Shown here: piece by piece, positions 22,537-30,859 of the stretch
Numbering within the stretch: the first letter of the stretch is position 1
Layout of the letters: each line of letters starts with the position of its first letter
Origin: Lachnospiraceae bacterium
Lineage (GTDB): Bacteria > Bacillota > Clostridia > Lachnospirales > Lachnospiraceae
NCBI GenBank assembly: GCA_017938315.1
Contig: JAGBBV010000006.1
Span: 1 to 64,000 of the forward strand
Length of the DNA stretch: 64,000 bases
Direction of reading: 5' to 3'
Notes under the pieces: generated by a model
What the model was told of the DNA's origin: nothing
Database searches by the model: none
Seen by the model: the letters and a program-made list of their open reading frames with translations, nothing else
Made by a program: the position numbers and the translations under genes

Positions 22537-23382
22537 ATGATTAAAAATATTTTAAAAGGTATGGTAATCGGCGTTGCCAATATTATTCCGGGAGTCAGCG
22601 GAGGAACCATGGCAGTTTCCATGGGAATTTATGATAAGTTAATTCACTGTCTGACACATTTGTTTAAAGAGTTGAAAGAAAACCTGAAATTTTTAATTCC
22701 GATTTTTATTGGTGCAGGAATTGCTTTGGTAGGACTTACTTTTATTATCGAACCAGCTTTTGAGTATTTTCCCCTTCAGACCAGCTGCTTATTTATCGGA
22801 TTGATTGTGGGAGGACTTCCGTCTATTTGTCAGAAAGTAAAAGGAAAAGGTATGAAGATGAGTTATGTGATACCTTTTGTGATTTTCTTTGCACTTGTGG
22901 TTGGAATGGCACTTATGGGAGCAGAAGAGGGAAGAACAGCAGATTTGTCACTTAGTGTATGGTCAGTCATTAAACTGTTTGGTGTAGGTGTGATTGCAGC
23001 AGCCACCATGATTATTCCCGGTGTCAGCGGTTCTATGATGTTACTTGTTTTAGGTTATTATAATCCCATTATTTCTACAATTAAGGATTTTATAACAGCT
23101 CTCGTATCTTTTGATGTGCAGGGCATTTTGCAGGGGTGCGGTGTGCTTGTACCGGCGGGACTTGGCATGGTGTTCGGCGTGTTTGCAATAGCGAAGGTGA
23201 TTGAAATTCTTTTTGCAAAGTTCCCCACACAGTCATACTGGGCAATTATTGGTCTGATTGTAGCATCACCCATTGCGGTAATTTTGTCTGTTGGGATTAC
23301 AAGCGTTGGAATTTTCAGCATCCTCGTAAGCATTATTACTTTTATAGTTGGATTTATTGTTGCGATGAAATTAGGTGAATAA
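22537..23382 (+). CDS. DUF368 membrane protein, probable polyprenyl-phosphate translocase
   Basis: A 281-residue integral membrane protein with about eight to ten hydrophobic segments. It contains the DUF368 hallmark twice: IIPGVSGGTMAVSMGIYDKLI near residue 20 and IIPGVSGSMMLLVLGYYNPII near 158, which points to an internal duplication with two re-entrant loops. DUF368 members (PopT type) have been reported to return undecaprenyl phosphate across the membrane for wall synthesis. It is 14 bases downstream of hisC. The function is assigned from family knowledge, not from context. Confidence 0.85.
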   Translation: MIKNILKGMVIGVANIIPGVSGGTMAVSMGIYDKLIHCLTHLFKELKENLKFLIPIFIGAGIALVGLTFIIEPAFEYFPLQTSCLFIGLIVGGLPSICQKVKGKGMKMSYVIPFVIFFALVVGMALMGAEEGRTADLSLSVWSVIKLFGVGVIAAATMIIPGVSGSMMLLVLGYYNPIISTIKDFITALVSFDVQGILQGCGVLVPAGLGMVFGVFAIAKVIEILFAKFPTQSYWAIIGLIVASPIAVILSVGITSVGIFSILVSIITFIVGFIVAMKLGE

Positions 23383-23383
23383 T

Positions 23384-24211
23384 TTGGAAGCATATACAGA
23401 TTTTGCAAGTGTTTATGACACGTTTATGGATGAAACGCCCTATGAAGAATGGGCAGATTTCATAGTAGAGCAGATAGAAAAATATGGTGTATCAAAGCCT
23501 TGCAAGGCGGATAAAGAAAAGGAAACAGAAACGGACACTGAAGAAATTCTTACATCCGAGAAAAATCTGGTACTTGATTTGGGCTGCGGGACAGGAAAGT
23601 TTACAGAAATTTTAAGCCAAAAGGGCTATGACATGATAGGCGTAGATATGTCCCAGGAAATGCTGAACATTGCATTCCAAAAAAGACAGCTTTCCGGCAG
23701 CAGTATTTTGTACCTTTGCCAGGATATGAGAGAACTGGATTTGTACAGTACTGTGGGAACGGTGGTAAGTGTTTGCGACTCTGTCAACTATCTGCTGGAA
23801 GATGAGGATGTCGTAGAAACTTTCCGGCTAGTTAATAATTATTTATATCCCGGTGGTATTTTCATCTTTGATTTTAATACTTTATATAAGTATGAAAGAG
23901 TAATCGGGGATGCAACCATTGCAGAAAACCGTGATGACTGCAGTTTTATCTGGGACAATTATTATCATGAAGAAGAACATATCAATGAGTATGACCTTAC
24001 CATTTTTGTAAAAGAAGAGAGGGAACTGTTCAGAAAATTTACGGAAACCCACTATCAGAGAGGATATACCCTAAAAGAGATGGAAGGGTTTGTAAAACAG
24101 GCAGGACTGGAACTATTGCTTTCACTGGATGCTGATACCCATAAGAAACCTGACAAAACCAGTGAGAGAATATACATAATTGCCCGGGAAAAGGGTAAGG
24201 ATAGAGGATAA
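23384..24211 (+). CDS. Class I SAM-dependent methyltransferase
   Basis: A 275-residue cytoplasmic methyltransferase. Motif I VLDLGCGTGKF is at about residue 66, an acidic IGVDMSQEML follows, and a later LYPGGIFIFDFN strand fits the fold; the start MEAYTDFASVYDTFMD is typical of this group. The substrate is unknown. I choose the TTG at 23384 because AGGTGA lies six bases upstream and the protein then begins as its relatives do; a GTG at 23375 overlapping the DUF368 stop is the alternative. It precedes hslO by 13 bases. Confidence 0.83.
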   Translation: MEAYTDFASVYDTFMDETPYEEWADFIVEQIEKYGVSKPCKADKEKETETDTEEILTSEKNLVLDLGCGTGKFTEILSQKGYDMIGVDMSQEMLNIAFQKRQLSGSSILYLCQDMRELDLYSTVGTVVSVCDSVNYLLEDEDVVETFRLVNNYLYPGGIFIFDFNTLYKYERVIGDATIAENRDDCSFIWDNYYHEEEHINEYDLTIFVKEERELFRKFTETHYQRGYTLKEMEGFVKQAGLELLLSLDADTHKKPDKTSERIYIIAREKGKDRG

Positions 24212-24224
24212 GAGCGAGGAAATT

Positions 24225-25106
24225 ATGTCAGATTATATTGTAAGAGCAACAGCGGCAAATGCACAGATCCGTGCCTTTGCCGTATATAGTAAAGAGATAG
24301 TGGAAAAGGCGAGAGAAGCCCACAATTTAAGCCCGGTGGCAACGGCAGCCCTTGGAAGACTGATGAGTGGTGGTGTTATGATGGGTGCCATGCTAAAGGG
24401 AGAAAAGGATTTGCTTACCTTGCAGGTTAACTGCGATGGTCCCATAGGTGGCATTACGGTTACAGCTGATGCCAAAGGAAATGTAAAGGGGTATGTAAAT
24501 GAGCCGCAGGTGATGCTACCCCCAAACAGCGCAGGAAAACTGGATGTTGGAGGAGCAGTAGGCAGGGGTATGCTCCGGGTAATCAAAGATATGGGGCTGA
24601 AAGAGCCTTATGTAGGACAAACTGATATCCAGACCGGAGAAATAGCAGAAGATTTGACCTACTATTTTGCATCATCTGAGCAGGTGCCCTCCTGTGTAGG
24701 TCTTGGTGTGCTTATGGAAAAGGATAATACCGTAAAGCAGGCAGGCGGATTCATTATTCAGCTGATGCCCTTTGCGGAGGATGAAGTAATAGAAAAATTG
24801 GAAAAGAACCTGACAGATTTTTCCTCAGTAACAACTGTCTTAAATGAGGGAAAAACGCCTGAGGAACTGTTAGAACTTTTGCTTGGCGATTTAGGACTTG
24901 AAATTACGGATACCATGCCTGCACAGTTTTATTGCAACTGTGATAAAAAACGTGTGGAAAAGGCATTAATCAGTATTGGGAAAAAAGATATGCAGGAAAT
25001 GATAGAAGACGGAGAGGACATTGAAGTGAACTGTCATTTTTGTAATACGGCTTATCGCTTTACAACAGAAGAACTGAAGGGAATGTTAAAACGTTGTACC
25101 AGATAA
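24225..25106 (+). CDS. hslO: 33 kDa redox-regulated chaperone Hsp33
   Basis: A 293-residue Hsp33. The N-terminal substrate-binding domain starts DYIVRATAANAQIRAFA and has GPIGGITVTADAKG. The C-terminal redox switch has the four zinc-binding cysteines CNC (about residues 239-241) and CHFC (about 272-275), as in the CxC-X(27-32)-CxxC family pattern. On oxidation the zinc is lost and the protein becomes a holdase. Start is the ATG at 24225 after GCGAGGAA; the gene is 13 bases after the methyltransferase and 20 bases before nadE. Confidence 0.95.
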   Translation: MSDYIVRATAANAQIRAFAVYSKEIVEKAREAHNLSPVATAALGRLMSGGVMMGAMLKGEKDLLTLQVNCDGPIGGITVTADAKGNVKGYVNEPQVMLPPNSAGKLDVGGAVGRGMLRVIKDMGLKEPYVGQTDIQTGEIAEDLTYYFASSEQVPSCVGLGVLMEKDNTVKQAGGFIIQLMPFAEDEVIEKLEKNLTDFSSVTTVLNEGKTPEELLELLLGDLGLEITDTMPAQFYCNCDKKRVEKALISIGKKDMQEMIEDGEDIEVNCHFCNTAYRFTTEELKGMLKRCTR

Positions 25107-25126
25107 AAGAAAGGTGAGAGCGGAAT

Positions 25127-27040
25127 ATGAAGCATGGTTTTGTGAAAGTTGCTGCAGTAACACCGGATGTGAAGGTGGCAGATACTCTTTATAATACAGA
25201 GCAGATATGTAATGACATTGCCAGGGCGTATGAAAAAGGCGCCAAGATAATTGTTTTCCCGGAGCTTTCCATCAGTGGTTATACTTGTGGGGATTTATTT
25301 ATGCAGGACAAGTTGCTTTCTTCATGCAAGGAGCAGCTTTTAAAGATTGCAGATTTTACGGCAGGAATGGATTCCCTTGTTTTTGTGGGACTTCCCCTTG
25401 AGAGAGAAGGAAAACTTTATAATGTGGCAGCAGCAGTGCAGGATGGCGAAGTGCTTGCCTTTATTCCTAAATCATATATTCCGGCTTACGGGGAATTTTA
25501 TGAAACAAGATACTTTCATCCGGGAAATAAAGAAGCAGTTTCAGTGCTTATAGATGGAGAAGCAGTTCCCTTTGGCACTAATATTTTACTGGAAGCAGAA
25601 GGCATGGATGGCCTTTTGGTAGGTTGCGAGATTTGTGAAGATTTGTGGGCACCTTTGTCCCCCGGTTTATTCCATGCATTGGCGGGAGCTACGGTGTTAG
25701 TTAACTTGTCTGCATCGGATGAAGTGGTGGGAAAAGATGCTTATCGGGAAATGCTGGTAAAATCAGCCAGTGCAAAGGCTACAGCTGCTTATATTTATGC
25801 AGGTGCAGGTATTGGGGAATCCACCCAAGACCTTGTGTTCGGCGGACATAGTATGATTGCAGAAAATGGTACGGTTCTGGCTTCAGCAAAAAGATTTGAA
25901 AATCAGATTCTTTGTGAAGATATTGATATAGAAAGGCTGCGCGCAGAACGCAGAAAAATGAATACCTTTGTGCCGGATGAAACGGCAAACTATCTTGTGA
26001 TTCCTTTTTCACTAAAACCCTGTGAAACAAAACTGGACAGGGAAATTGCAAAAATGCCTTTTGTGCCGGATGATGAGAAGGAATGTGCAAAGAGGTGCGA
26101 GGAGATTTTGTCAATCCAGGCATACGGGCTAAGAAAGCGGTATGCCCATACAGGTTGTAAAAAAGCCGTAATCGGTGTTTCAGGAGGACTTGATTCTACG
26201 CTGGCACTTTTGGTGACGGCAAAAGCATTTGATATGTTAGATATTAAAAGAAATAATATTTTGGCGGTTACCATGCCTTGTTTTGGAACTACAGACAGAA
26301 CTTATGACAATGCCTGTAAATTGGCAAAAGTTTTAGGCGCTGATTTGAAAGAAGTTGATATCAAAGAATCCGTAATGATGCATTTCAAGGATATAGGACA
26401 TGATATGGATAACCATGATGTTACTTATGAAAATGCACAGGCCCGGGAGAGAACCCAGGTACTTATGGATATCGCCAATCGTGAAAATGCTATGGTCATC
26501 GGTACCGGAGATATGTCCGAACTTGCCCTTGGATGGGCAACTTACAATGGCGATCATATGTCTATGTATGGTGTTAACGCCGGCGTGCCAAAGACCCTTA
26601 TCAGGCACTTGGTGTCATATTATGCGGAAATTTGTGGGGAGAAGGAACTTTCCAAGGTGCTGCTTGATGTGCTTGCAACTCCTGTAAGTCCGGAACTTCT
26701 GCCTCCGGTAGATGGAGTGATTTCCCAAAAAACCGAAGACTTAGTGGGACCTTATGAACTACATGATTTCTTTATGTATTATGTGCTGCGATTTGGATTT
26801 GCACCGGATAAGATATACCGGCTTGCAAAAAAAGCCTTTGCCGGGGCGTATGAGGAAGAGGTAATAAAAAAATGGCTTCAAATCTTCTACAAAAGATTTT
26901 TCAGCCAACAATTTAAACGTTCCTGTTTGCCAGACGGACCGAAAGTGGGAAGTGTAGGGGTGTCTCCCCGCGGGGACTTACGCATGCCCTCTGATGCCTG
27001 CGCAACTATCTGGTTAGAACAAGCAAAAAACCTCACCTGA
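25127..27040 (+). CDS. nadE: Glutamine-dependent NAD(+) synthetase
   Basis: A 637-residue two-domain enzyme that amidates nicotinic acid adenine dinucleotide to NAD with ATP and glutamine. The N-terminal nitrilase-like glutaminase has the Glu (FPELSISGYTCGDLF), Lys (FIPKSYIPAYGEFYE) and Cys (GCEICEDLW) triad. The C-terminal synthetase (from about residue 330) has the PP-loop GVSGGLDSTLALLV and GTGDMSELALGW. The TGA stop (27038-27040) lies inside the terminator stem of the opposite gene. A normal long-form NadE. Confidence 0.95.
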   Translation: MKHGFVKVAAVTPDVKVADTLYNTEQICNDIARAYEKGAKIIVFPELSISGYTCGDLFMQDKLLSSCKEQLLKIADFTAGMDSLVFVGLPLEREGKLYNVAAAVQDGEVLAFIPKSYIPAYGEFYETRYFHPGNKEAVSVLIDGEAVPFGTNILLEAEGMDGLLVGCEICEDLWAPLSPGLFHALAGATVLVNLSASDEVVGKDAYREMLVKSASAKATAAYIYAGAGIGESTQDLVFGGHSMIAENGTVLASAKRFENQILCEDIDIERLRAERRKMNTFVPDETANYLVIPFSLKPCETKLDREIAKMPFVPDDEKECAKRCEEILSIQAYGLRKRYAHTGCKKAVIGVSGGLDSTLALLVTAKAFDMLDIKRNNILAVTMPCFGTTDRTYDNACKLAKVLGADLKEVDIKESVMMHFKDIGHDMDNHDVTYENAQARERTQVLMDIANRENAMVIGTGDMSELALGWATYNGDHMSMYGVNAGVPKTLIRHLVSYYAEICGEKELSKVLLDVLATPVSPELLPPVDGVISQKTEDLVGPYELHDFFMYYVLRFGFAPDKIYRLAKKAFAGAYEEEVIKKWLQIFYKRFFSQQFKRSCLPDGPKVGSVGVSPRGDLRMPSDACATIWLEQAKNLT

Positions 27041-27057
27041 TTAAGGCTCAGGTGAGG
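27025..27057 (-). terminator. Minus-strand terminator overlapping the nadE stop
   Basis: CCTCACCTGA (27031-27040) and TCAGGTGAGG (27048-27057) are perfect 10-bp arms around a seven-base loop. On the minus strand the hairpin is followed by TTTTTT (complement of 27030-27025), so it terminates the gene at 27041-27532. The nadE stop TGA lies in one arm. Confidence 0.88.
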
Positions 27058-27532
27058 TAGTAGGGTTTGCTGAGGGTGATGGTGAGGCAGTAGGTAACAC
27101 TGCTTTATTTAAGGATGCTTCAATGGCATCAAATAAAACCATAGAGGTATATTTATTATCATCAGAGTAAGTAATGTTCTGAAGAGACTGGCTTTCGCAA
27201 ATCTGATTGGCAAGATCTTCAAATGCCGGCTCAATCAGGGGATACATGGTAGTTACCGCTTCATCTAAATTGACAATCCGGATATCATTAATATTATTCT
27301 CATCCACGGTAACCTCTACATCAACTACATTGTCATTGATAATCAGCGATGTGGTATAAATACCGGGAACATAAGTCGCGGAAGGAGTTTCTACAGAAAC
27401 TTCTTCTTTTTTGTCCTTGGGAATAAACATAATAATCAGCATAATAATAAACAGGATGCCGAAAAGGACAAAAATCCCGGTATATATTAATTCTTTCAAA
27501 TGAAGTACAACAATTTTGGTTTTGGAACTCAT
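27041..27532 (-). CDS. Single-TM exported protein with a divergent FMN-binding-like domain
   Basis: A 163-residue protein: cytoplasmic N-terminus, one TM segment (about 15-37), then an outside domain (about 50-145) and a Ser/Pro/Thr-rich end. The outside domain follows the pattern of FMN_bind domains: YVPGIYTTSLIINDN, then VDVEVTVDENNINDIRI, then a late segment (YTSMVLFDAI) where those proteins have a SGATxTS flavin-attachment site. The Gly-Ala before that Thr is absent, so covalent flavin binding is unlikely. Its stop codon abuts the nadE stop with no gap. Confidence 0.65.
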   Translation of the reverse strand: MSSKTKIVVLHLKELIYTGIFVLFGILFIIMLIIMFIPKDKKEEVSVETPSATYVPGIYTTSLIINDNVVDVEVTVDENNINDIRIVNLDEAVTTMYPLIEPAFEDLANQICESQSLQNITYSDDNKYTSMVLFDAIEASLNKAVLPTASPSPSANPTTSPEP

Positions 27533-27658
27533 AGTTTATCACCGTTTTTCTCTTTTTATAATCATATTATGGTGTGGGTTGTTTTATACCAAAAACTTGT
27601 GTTATACTTCCTTATGATTATCTGATTAGAAATTTGCCTTAAAGAGGAGGAATAGATT

Positions 27659-28504
27659 ATGAAATTTACGAAAATGCAGGGATGCGGCAATGATTATGTA
27701 TACGTAGACGGTGGAAAAGAAGTGATAGCGCAGGAGAAGAAACCGGAACTGGTAAGAAGATTAAGTGACAGACATTTCGGTATCGGCGGGGATGGCGTAA
27801 TTTTTATTAATCCGTCCAAGGAAGCAGATTTTGAAATGGAAATGTATAATATGGACGGAACACGTTCTGAAATGTGTGGAAACGGCATCCGTTGCGTGGC
27901 TAAGTTTGTTTATGATAAAGGTCTCACGGATAAAACCACAGTCAGCATTATCAGCGGCGGAAGTGTGAAGTACCTCGATTTAAATATAGAAAATGGGAAG
28001 GTGTCGACTATAAAAGTCAATATGGGGGCTCCTATCTTAAAAGCTGCCGACATTCCTGTTATAACAGACAATCCGGATGGACAAGTAGTTAATGCAACAA
28101 TAGAAGTTTTAGGAAAAGAATATAAAATGACATGCGTGTCAATGGGGAATCCCCATGCAGTAGTATTTATGGATGATGTGGAGAATCTTGATATTGAAAA
28201 GATAGGACCCTATTTTGAAAATCATGAGAGATTTCCAAAGAGAACCAACACGGAGTTTGTAAAAGTAATAGACAGGAAGAATGTTGAGATGCGTGTATGG
28301 GAGCGGGGAACAGGTGAAACTCTTGCCTGCGGAACGGGAACCTGTGCCACGGTAGTGGCTTGCGTATTAAACGGTCTGACGGAAGATGAAGTTACAGTAA
28401 AACTTTTAGGCGGTAGCTTAAAGATAAAATGGGACAGAGAAGAAAATCTTGTTTATATGACGGGACCTGCAGTGACTGTCTTTGAGGGTGAAGTGGAAAT
28501 TTAA
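27659..28504 (+). CDS. dapF: Diaminopimelate epimerase
   Basis: A 281-residue cofactor-independent racemase that converts LL- to meso-diaminopimelate for lysine and peptidoglycan. Both catalytic cysteines are present in their motifs, MCGNGIRC (about residue 76) and ACGTGTCAT (about 223), and the N-terminus FTKMQGCGNDYVYVD is standard. The start at 27659 follows GAGGAGG. It is alone in its transcription unit. Confidence 0.95.
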   Translation: MKFTKMQGCGNDYVYVDGGKEVIAQEKKPELVRRLSDRHFGIGGDGVIFINPSKEADFEMEMYNMDGTRSEMCGNGIRCVAKFVYDKGLTDKTTVSIISGGSVKYLDLNIENGKVSTIKVNMGAPILKAADIPVITDNPDGQVVNATIEVLGKEYKMTCVSMGNPHAVVFMDDVENLDIEKIGPYFENHERFPKRTNTEFVKVIDRKNVEMRVWERGTGETLACGTGTCATVVACVLNGLTEDEVTVKLLGGSLKIKWDREENLVYMTGPAVTVFEGEVEI

Positions 28505-28568
28505 ATATGATGATATAAACCATAAAAAGAGTGGGAGAAAAACGTATCTGAATTAAGAGGAGGTAACC

Positions 28569-29105
28569 GTGAACGAGCAGCAATTTGAAAATGCCGTGGC
28601 GCGGATGGTACAGGGAGATAAAAACGCTCTGCGGGAGATATACGAAGCCTATATAGGATATATCTATCGGATTGTCTATGATATATTACAAAATAAAGAA
28701 AATGCAGAGGATGTTACAAGTGATTTCTTTATCAGACTTTGGGACAAGGCTGAACAGTTTAAACCCGGATGCGGACATAAGGGTTATCTTGCTACCATGG
28801 CAAGAAATATGGCAATTGATTTTATCAGGAAATATAGAAAAGAAGAATTGACAGCTCTTTTGCAAGATATCCAGGCGTGTCCGGAAGAGGAAGGGGAAGC
28901 GGGCATTATTCAGGATATTTCTGTTAAAGAAATGCTGGAGATGCTAAAACCGGCAGAACGCCAGATTGTAAGTTTAAAGGTTTTAGGAGAACTGACTTTT
29001 AAAGAAATAGCGGAAGTGATGAAAATTCCTATGGGTACAGTCACATGGAAGTACCAAAATGCCATAAAGAAATTAAGGAGGTGCGGATATGAGCAGGGAT
29101 TTTGA
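28569..29105 (+). CDS. RNA polymerase sigma factor, sigma-70/ECF type
   Basis: A 178-residue sigma factor with region 2 (about 8-80: LREIYEAYIGYIYRIVYDIL and EDVTSDFFIRLWDKAEQF) and region 4 (about 115-175: ERQIVSLKVLGELTFKEIAEVM, then MGTVTWKYQNAIKKLR). There is no region 1.1 or 3, as in ECF factors. GTG start at 28569 after GGAGGTAACC. Its 3' end overlaps by 17 bases a gene for a single-TM protein, the usual place for an anti-sigma factor. Confidence 0.9.
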   Translation: MNEQQFENAVARMVQGDKNALREIYEAYIGYIYRIVYDILQNKENAEDVTSDFFIRLWDKAEQFKPGCGHKGYLATMARNMAIDFIRKYRKEELTALLQDIQACPEEEGEAGIIQDISVKEMLEMLKPAERQIVSLKVLGELTFKEIAEVMKIPMGTVTWKYQNAIKKLRRCGYEQGF

Positions 29106-29910
29106 AAAAGAATATAAGCAGTTTGCTCAGATGGAAGCACCTGATTTGTGGGACAGAATAGAAGCAGGATTAAAAGAAAAAGATGTGCCGGAACAGGAAA
29201 AAGCTGTAGTGGTACAGGAAACCGGAAATAAGAAGAAATCAGTATTAACTATTTTTAGAAAATATCAGGCTGTTGCGGCAGCATTCCTTTGCCTTATCAT
29301 CATGATACCGGCAGTTTTACTTATGCGACAGGTGGGAGTAAAGAGCGAAACGGCAGATTGTGCAAGTGCAGAAATGCCCATGCAGTTTGCAGGGGAAGAG
29401 TCCAAGGAGTCGGCATCGCCGGAAGAGGCAGCGCCTGCGGAAGAGGCAGCACTTGCGGAAGAGGTAGTGCCTGCGGAAGAGGCAGCGCCTGCGGAAGAGG
29501 CAGCGCCTGCGGAAGAGGCAATGTTTGCGGAAAATGCATTGTTTACAGAAGACGTAGCACCGGAAGAAGACTTGGCGGAAAAGGAATCTGCATGTGAAGA
29601 AGCACTTGCTAGAAAAGGAGAAACTCTGCGAAAAGATAAAGAAGCGGATGTTAATATATTAGAGCATGTGGAAGTCAAAATCACCGGAAGAAGTGAAACT
29701 TTTGAGGAAAATTCACAGGATGAAATGGGAATAATTTATCGTGCGCAAGTGCTTGCCTGTGTCGGAGAAGAACTTGCAGAAGGCGAAGAGATTACTTTTT
29801 TTGTATCTGCATACACATCATTTGCCTATATGAAAGATGCAAAATATGAATTGGATTTGCGGGTGTGTGAAGGGGAAGAATACGCTTATATAGTGGAAAC
29901 CGTTTATTGA
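29089..29910 (+). CDS. Probable anti-sigma factor with a Glu-Ala repeat stalk
   Basis: A 273-residue single-TM protein. The cytoplasmic N-terminus (about 1-60) has [20 protein letters not shown], like the short sigma-binding helices of non-zinc anti-sigma factors; a TM segment is at about 63-84. Outside are six near-identical PAEEAA-type hexamers plus degenerate copies (about 110-160) encoded by an 18-bp DNA repeat, then a beta-rich domain (about 185-273). Overlap with the sigma gene by 17 bases implies translational coupling. The anti-sigma role is from position and layout only. Confidence 0.75.
   Translation: MSRDFEKEYKQFAQMEAPDLWDRIEAGLKEKDVPEQEKAVVVQETGNKKKSVLTIFRKYQAVAAAFLCLIIMIPAVLLMRQVGVKSETADCASAEMPMQFAGEESKESASPEEAAPAEEAALAEEVVPAEEAAPAEEAAPAEEAMFAENALFTEDVAPEEDLAEKESACEEALARKGETLRKDKEADVNILEHVEVKITGRSETFEENSQDEMGIIYRAQVLACVGEELAEGEEITFFVSAYTSFAYMKDAKYELDLRVCEGEEYAYIVETVY
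29419..29526 (+). repeat. 18-bp tandem repeat within a coding region
   Basis: Six direct copies of an 18-bp unit close to GCGGAAGAGGCAGCGCCT run from 29419 to 29526, with two more degraded units to about 29562. The copies at 29473-29508 are identical. Each adds six residues to the protein, so copy number can change without a frameshift. Confidence 0.9.
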
Positions 29911-29929
29911 TAAATAACGTAAATAAAAA

Positions 29930-29953
29930 TACCGTCGCTTATCTGCGACGGTA
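29930..29953. terminator. Hairpin between converging genes
   Basis: TACCGTCGC (29930-29938) pairs perfectly with GCGACGGTA (29945-29953). On the minus strand it is followed by ATTTTTAT, a fair terminator for the DUF5684 gene; on the plus strand the downstream ACTTAAGTTT is a poorer T tract. Confidence 0.65.
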
Positions 29954-29986
29954 CTTAAGTTTACATATAATATCAATAGCTATGTT

Positions 29987-30370
29987 CTACTGAGGACCTA
30001 TATACTCTGCTTTGCCAAACCCGAGAATCAGCATAAAAATGGGACTTAAGAATAAAAGCCCGAAACCAAATCCTACGCCTTGACCGAATGCACTAGCAAG
30101 TTTGAAGTATAACATGATGATAAATACTATGTTGGCACATGGAACAAACAAAAGTAGGAAAAACAAGCCGTTTCCAAAGGCCATATCAAATAAGCAATAC
30201 ATATTATAAAAAGGTATCAGACATGCCCAACCGGGCTTTCCTGCTTTTTCAAATACTTTCCACATTGCTACGTATACTACTACACAAATGGCAAGTGCAA
30301 CAATAAAATAAGCAACAAAAAATGTGGATAAAGCGGCAATCACTGCAGCATCAAAATTAATGGCATTCAT
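29987..30370 (-). CDS. DUF5684-type membrane protein
   Basis: A 127-residue protein with three or four TM segments. The central hallmark WKVFEKAGKPGWACLIPFYNMYCLFDMA (written in part: KAGKPGWACLIPFYN) matches small proteins of Clostridia annotated DUF5684; the C-terminus ends near FGKAEYIGPQ. Role unknown. The minus-strand start at 30370 follows GGGAGGAATT. Its promoter at 30432-30404 contains a perfect 8-bp inverted repeat between the -35 and -10 boxes, so it is probably repressed by an unidentified regulator. Confidence 0.75.
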   Translation of the reverse strand: MNAINFDAAVIAALSTFFVAYFIVALAICVVVYVAMWKVFEKAGKPGWACLIPFYNMYCLFDMAFGNGLFFLLLFVPCANIVFIIMLYFKLASAFGQGVGFGFGLLFLSPIFMLILGFGKAEYIGPQ

Positions 30371-30403
30371 ATTTAATTCCTCCCTTCACAAAATAACAAT
30401 ATT

Positions 30404-30432
30404 ATCATACTGTATTATAAACAGTATGTCAA
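30404..30432 (-). promoter_or_regulatory. Minus-strand promoter with an operator in the spacer
   Basis: On the minus strand, TTGACA (30432-30427) and TATGAT (30409-30404) are spaced by 17 bp. The arms CATACTGT (30406-30413) and ACAGTATG (30421-30428) form a perfect inverted repeat with a seven-base gap that fills the spacer and overlaps both boxes, a classic repressor site. Confidence 0.65.
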
Positions 30433-30470
30433 AAATAAAATGTATCAACTAAATTGATTAAAATCACTCC

Positions 30471-30499
30471 TTGTAAACATCAAGAAAGTGTGATAGTAT
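30471..30499 (+). promoter_or_regulatory. Promoter of the T-box/leuA transcript
   Basis: TTGTAA (30471-30476) and TAGTAT (30494-30499) with 17-bp spacing, about seven bases before the start of the T-box leader. Confidence 0.55.
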
Positions 30500-30505
30500 T
30501 TAATC

Positions 30506-30804
30506 TGTCAACAAAATAAAGATGTAAATGCAAAGAAGAGGAATAGTAACTCGATGTGGGAAATCAGAGAACTGCCGGGTGGTGCGAGGCAGTCAGTAAC
30601 AGAAAGTGAACTCACCTTGGAGCAGCCGGCTGAAGACCTGTTTATGCAAAGTATGGGTTGTGTAGGTGCGGACGGAGATTCCTGCCGTAGAATAGGAAGG
30701 ACATATCAGTGTCTGTGAGTGCACAGCGAAGCTGTGAAATAGAGTGGTACCGCGTAAGTAAATTGCGTCTCTATGAAATGGAAAACATTTCATAGAGATT
30801 TTTT
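30506..30804 (+). promoter_or_regulatory. Leucine T-box leader (tRNA-sensing riboswitch)
   Basis: The leader has the T-box core AGAGTGGTACCGCG (30741-30754), whose TGGT bulge pairs with the uncharged tRNA end, an AGTA motif near 30546-30549 in stem I, and a 3' terminator at 30768-30804. The best specifier candidate is CTC (30611-30613, in GTGAACTCACC), a leucine codon followed by A, which fits the leuA gene directly downstream. Uncharged tRNA-Leu would favour the antiterminator and switch leuA on. With its promoter it accounts for most of the 489-base gap between 30370 and 30860. Confidence 0.92.
30768..30804 (+). terminator. T-box terminator
   Basis: TCTCTATGAAATG (30768-30780) pairs perfectly with CATTTCATAGAGA (30786-30798) over GAAAA, followed by six T residues (30799-30804). 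The 5' side lies close to the T-box sequence that would form the competing antiterminator. Confidence 0.93.
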
Positions 30805-30859
30805 AATGTAATTTATTTTGTTTTCGTGTATGATAGAACAGAATGTGGAGGATGAAAAA

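Noticed and set aside
27694-27888. Minus-strand ORF inside dapF
   Set aside because: Shadow of a conserved gene with no signals.
29419-29526. CRISPR-like repeat array
   Set aside because: The 18-bp units are contiguous, without unique spacers, and lie in frame inside a coding region.
29289-29597. Gly/Arg/Ser-rich repeat ORF on the plus strand
   Set aside because: It is the 18-bp repeat of the anti-sigma-like gene read in another frame and has no ribosome binding site of its own.
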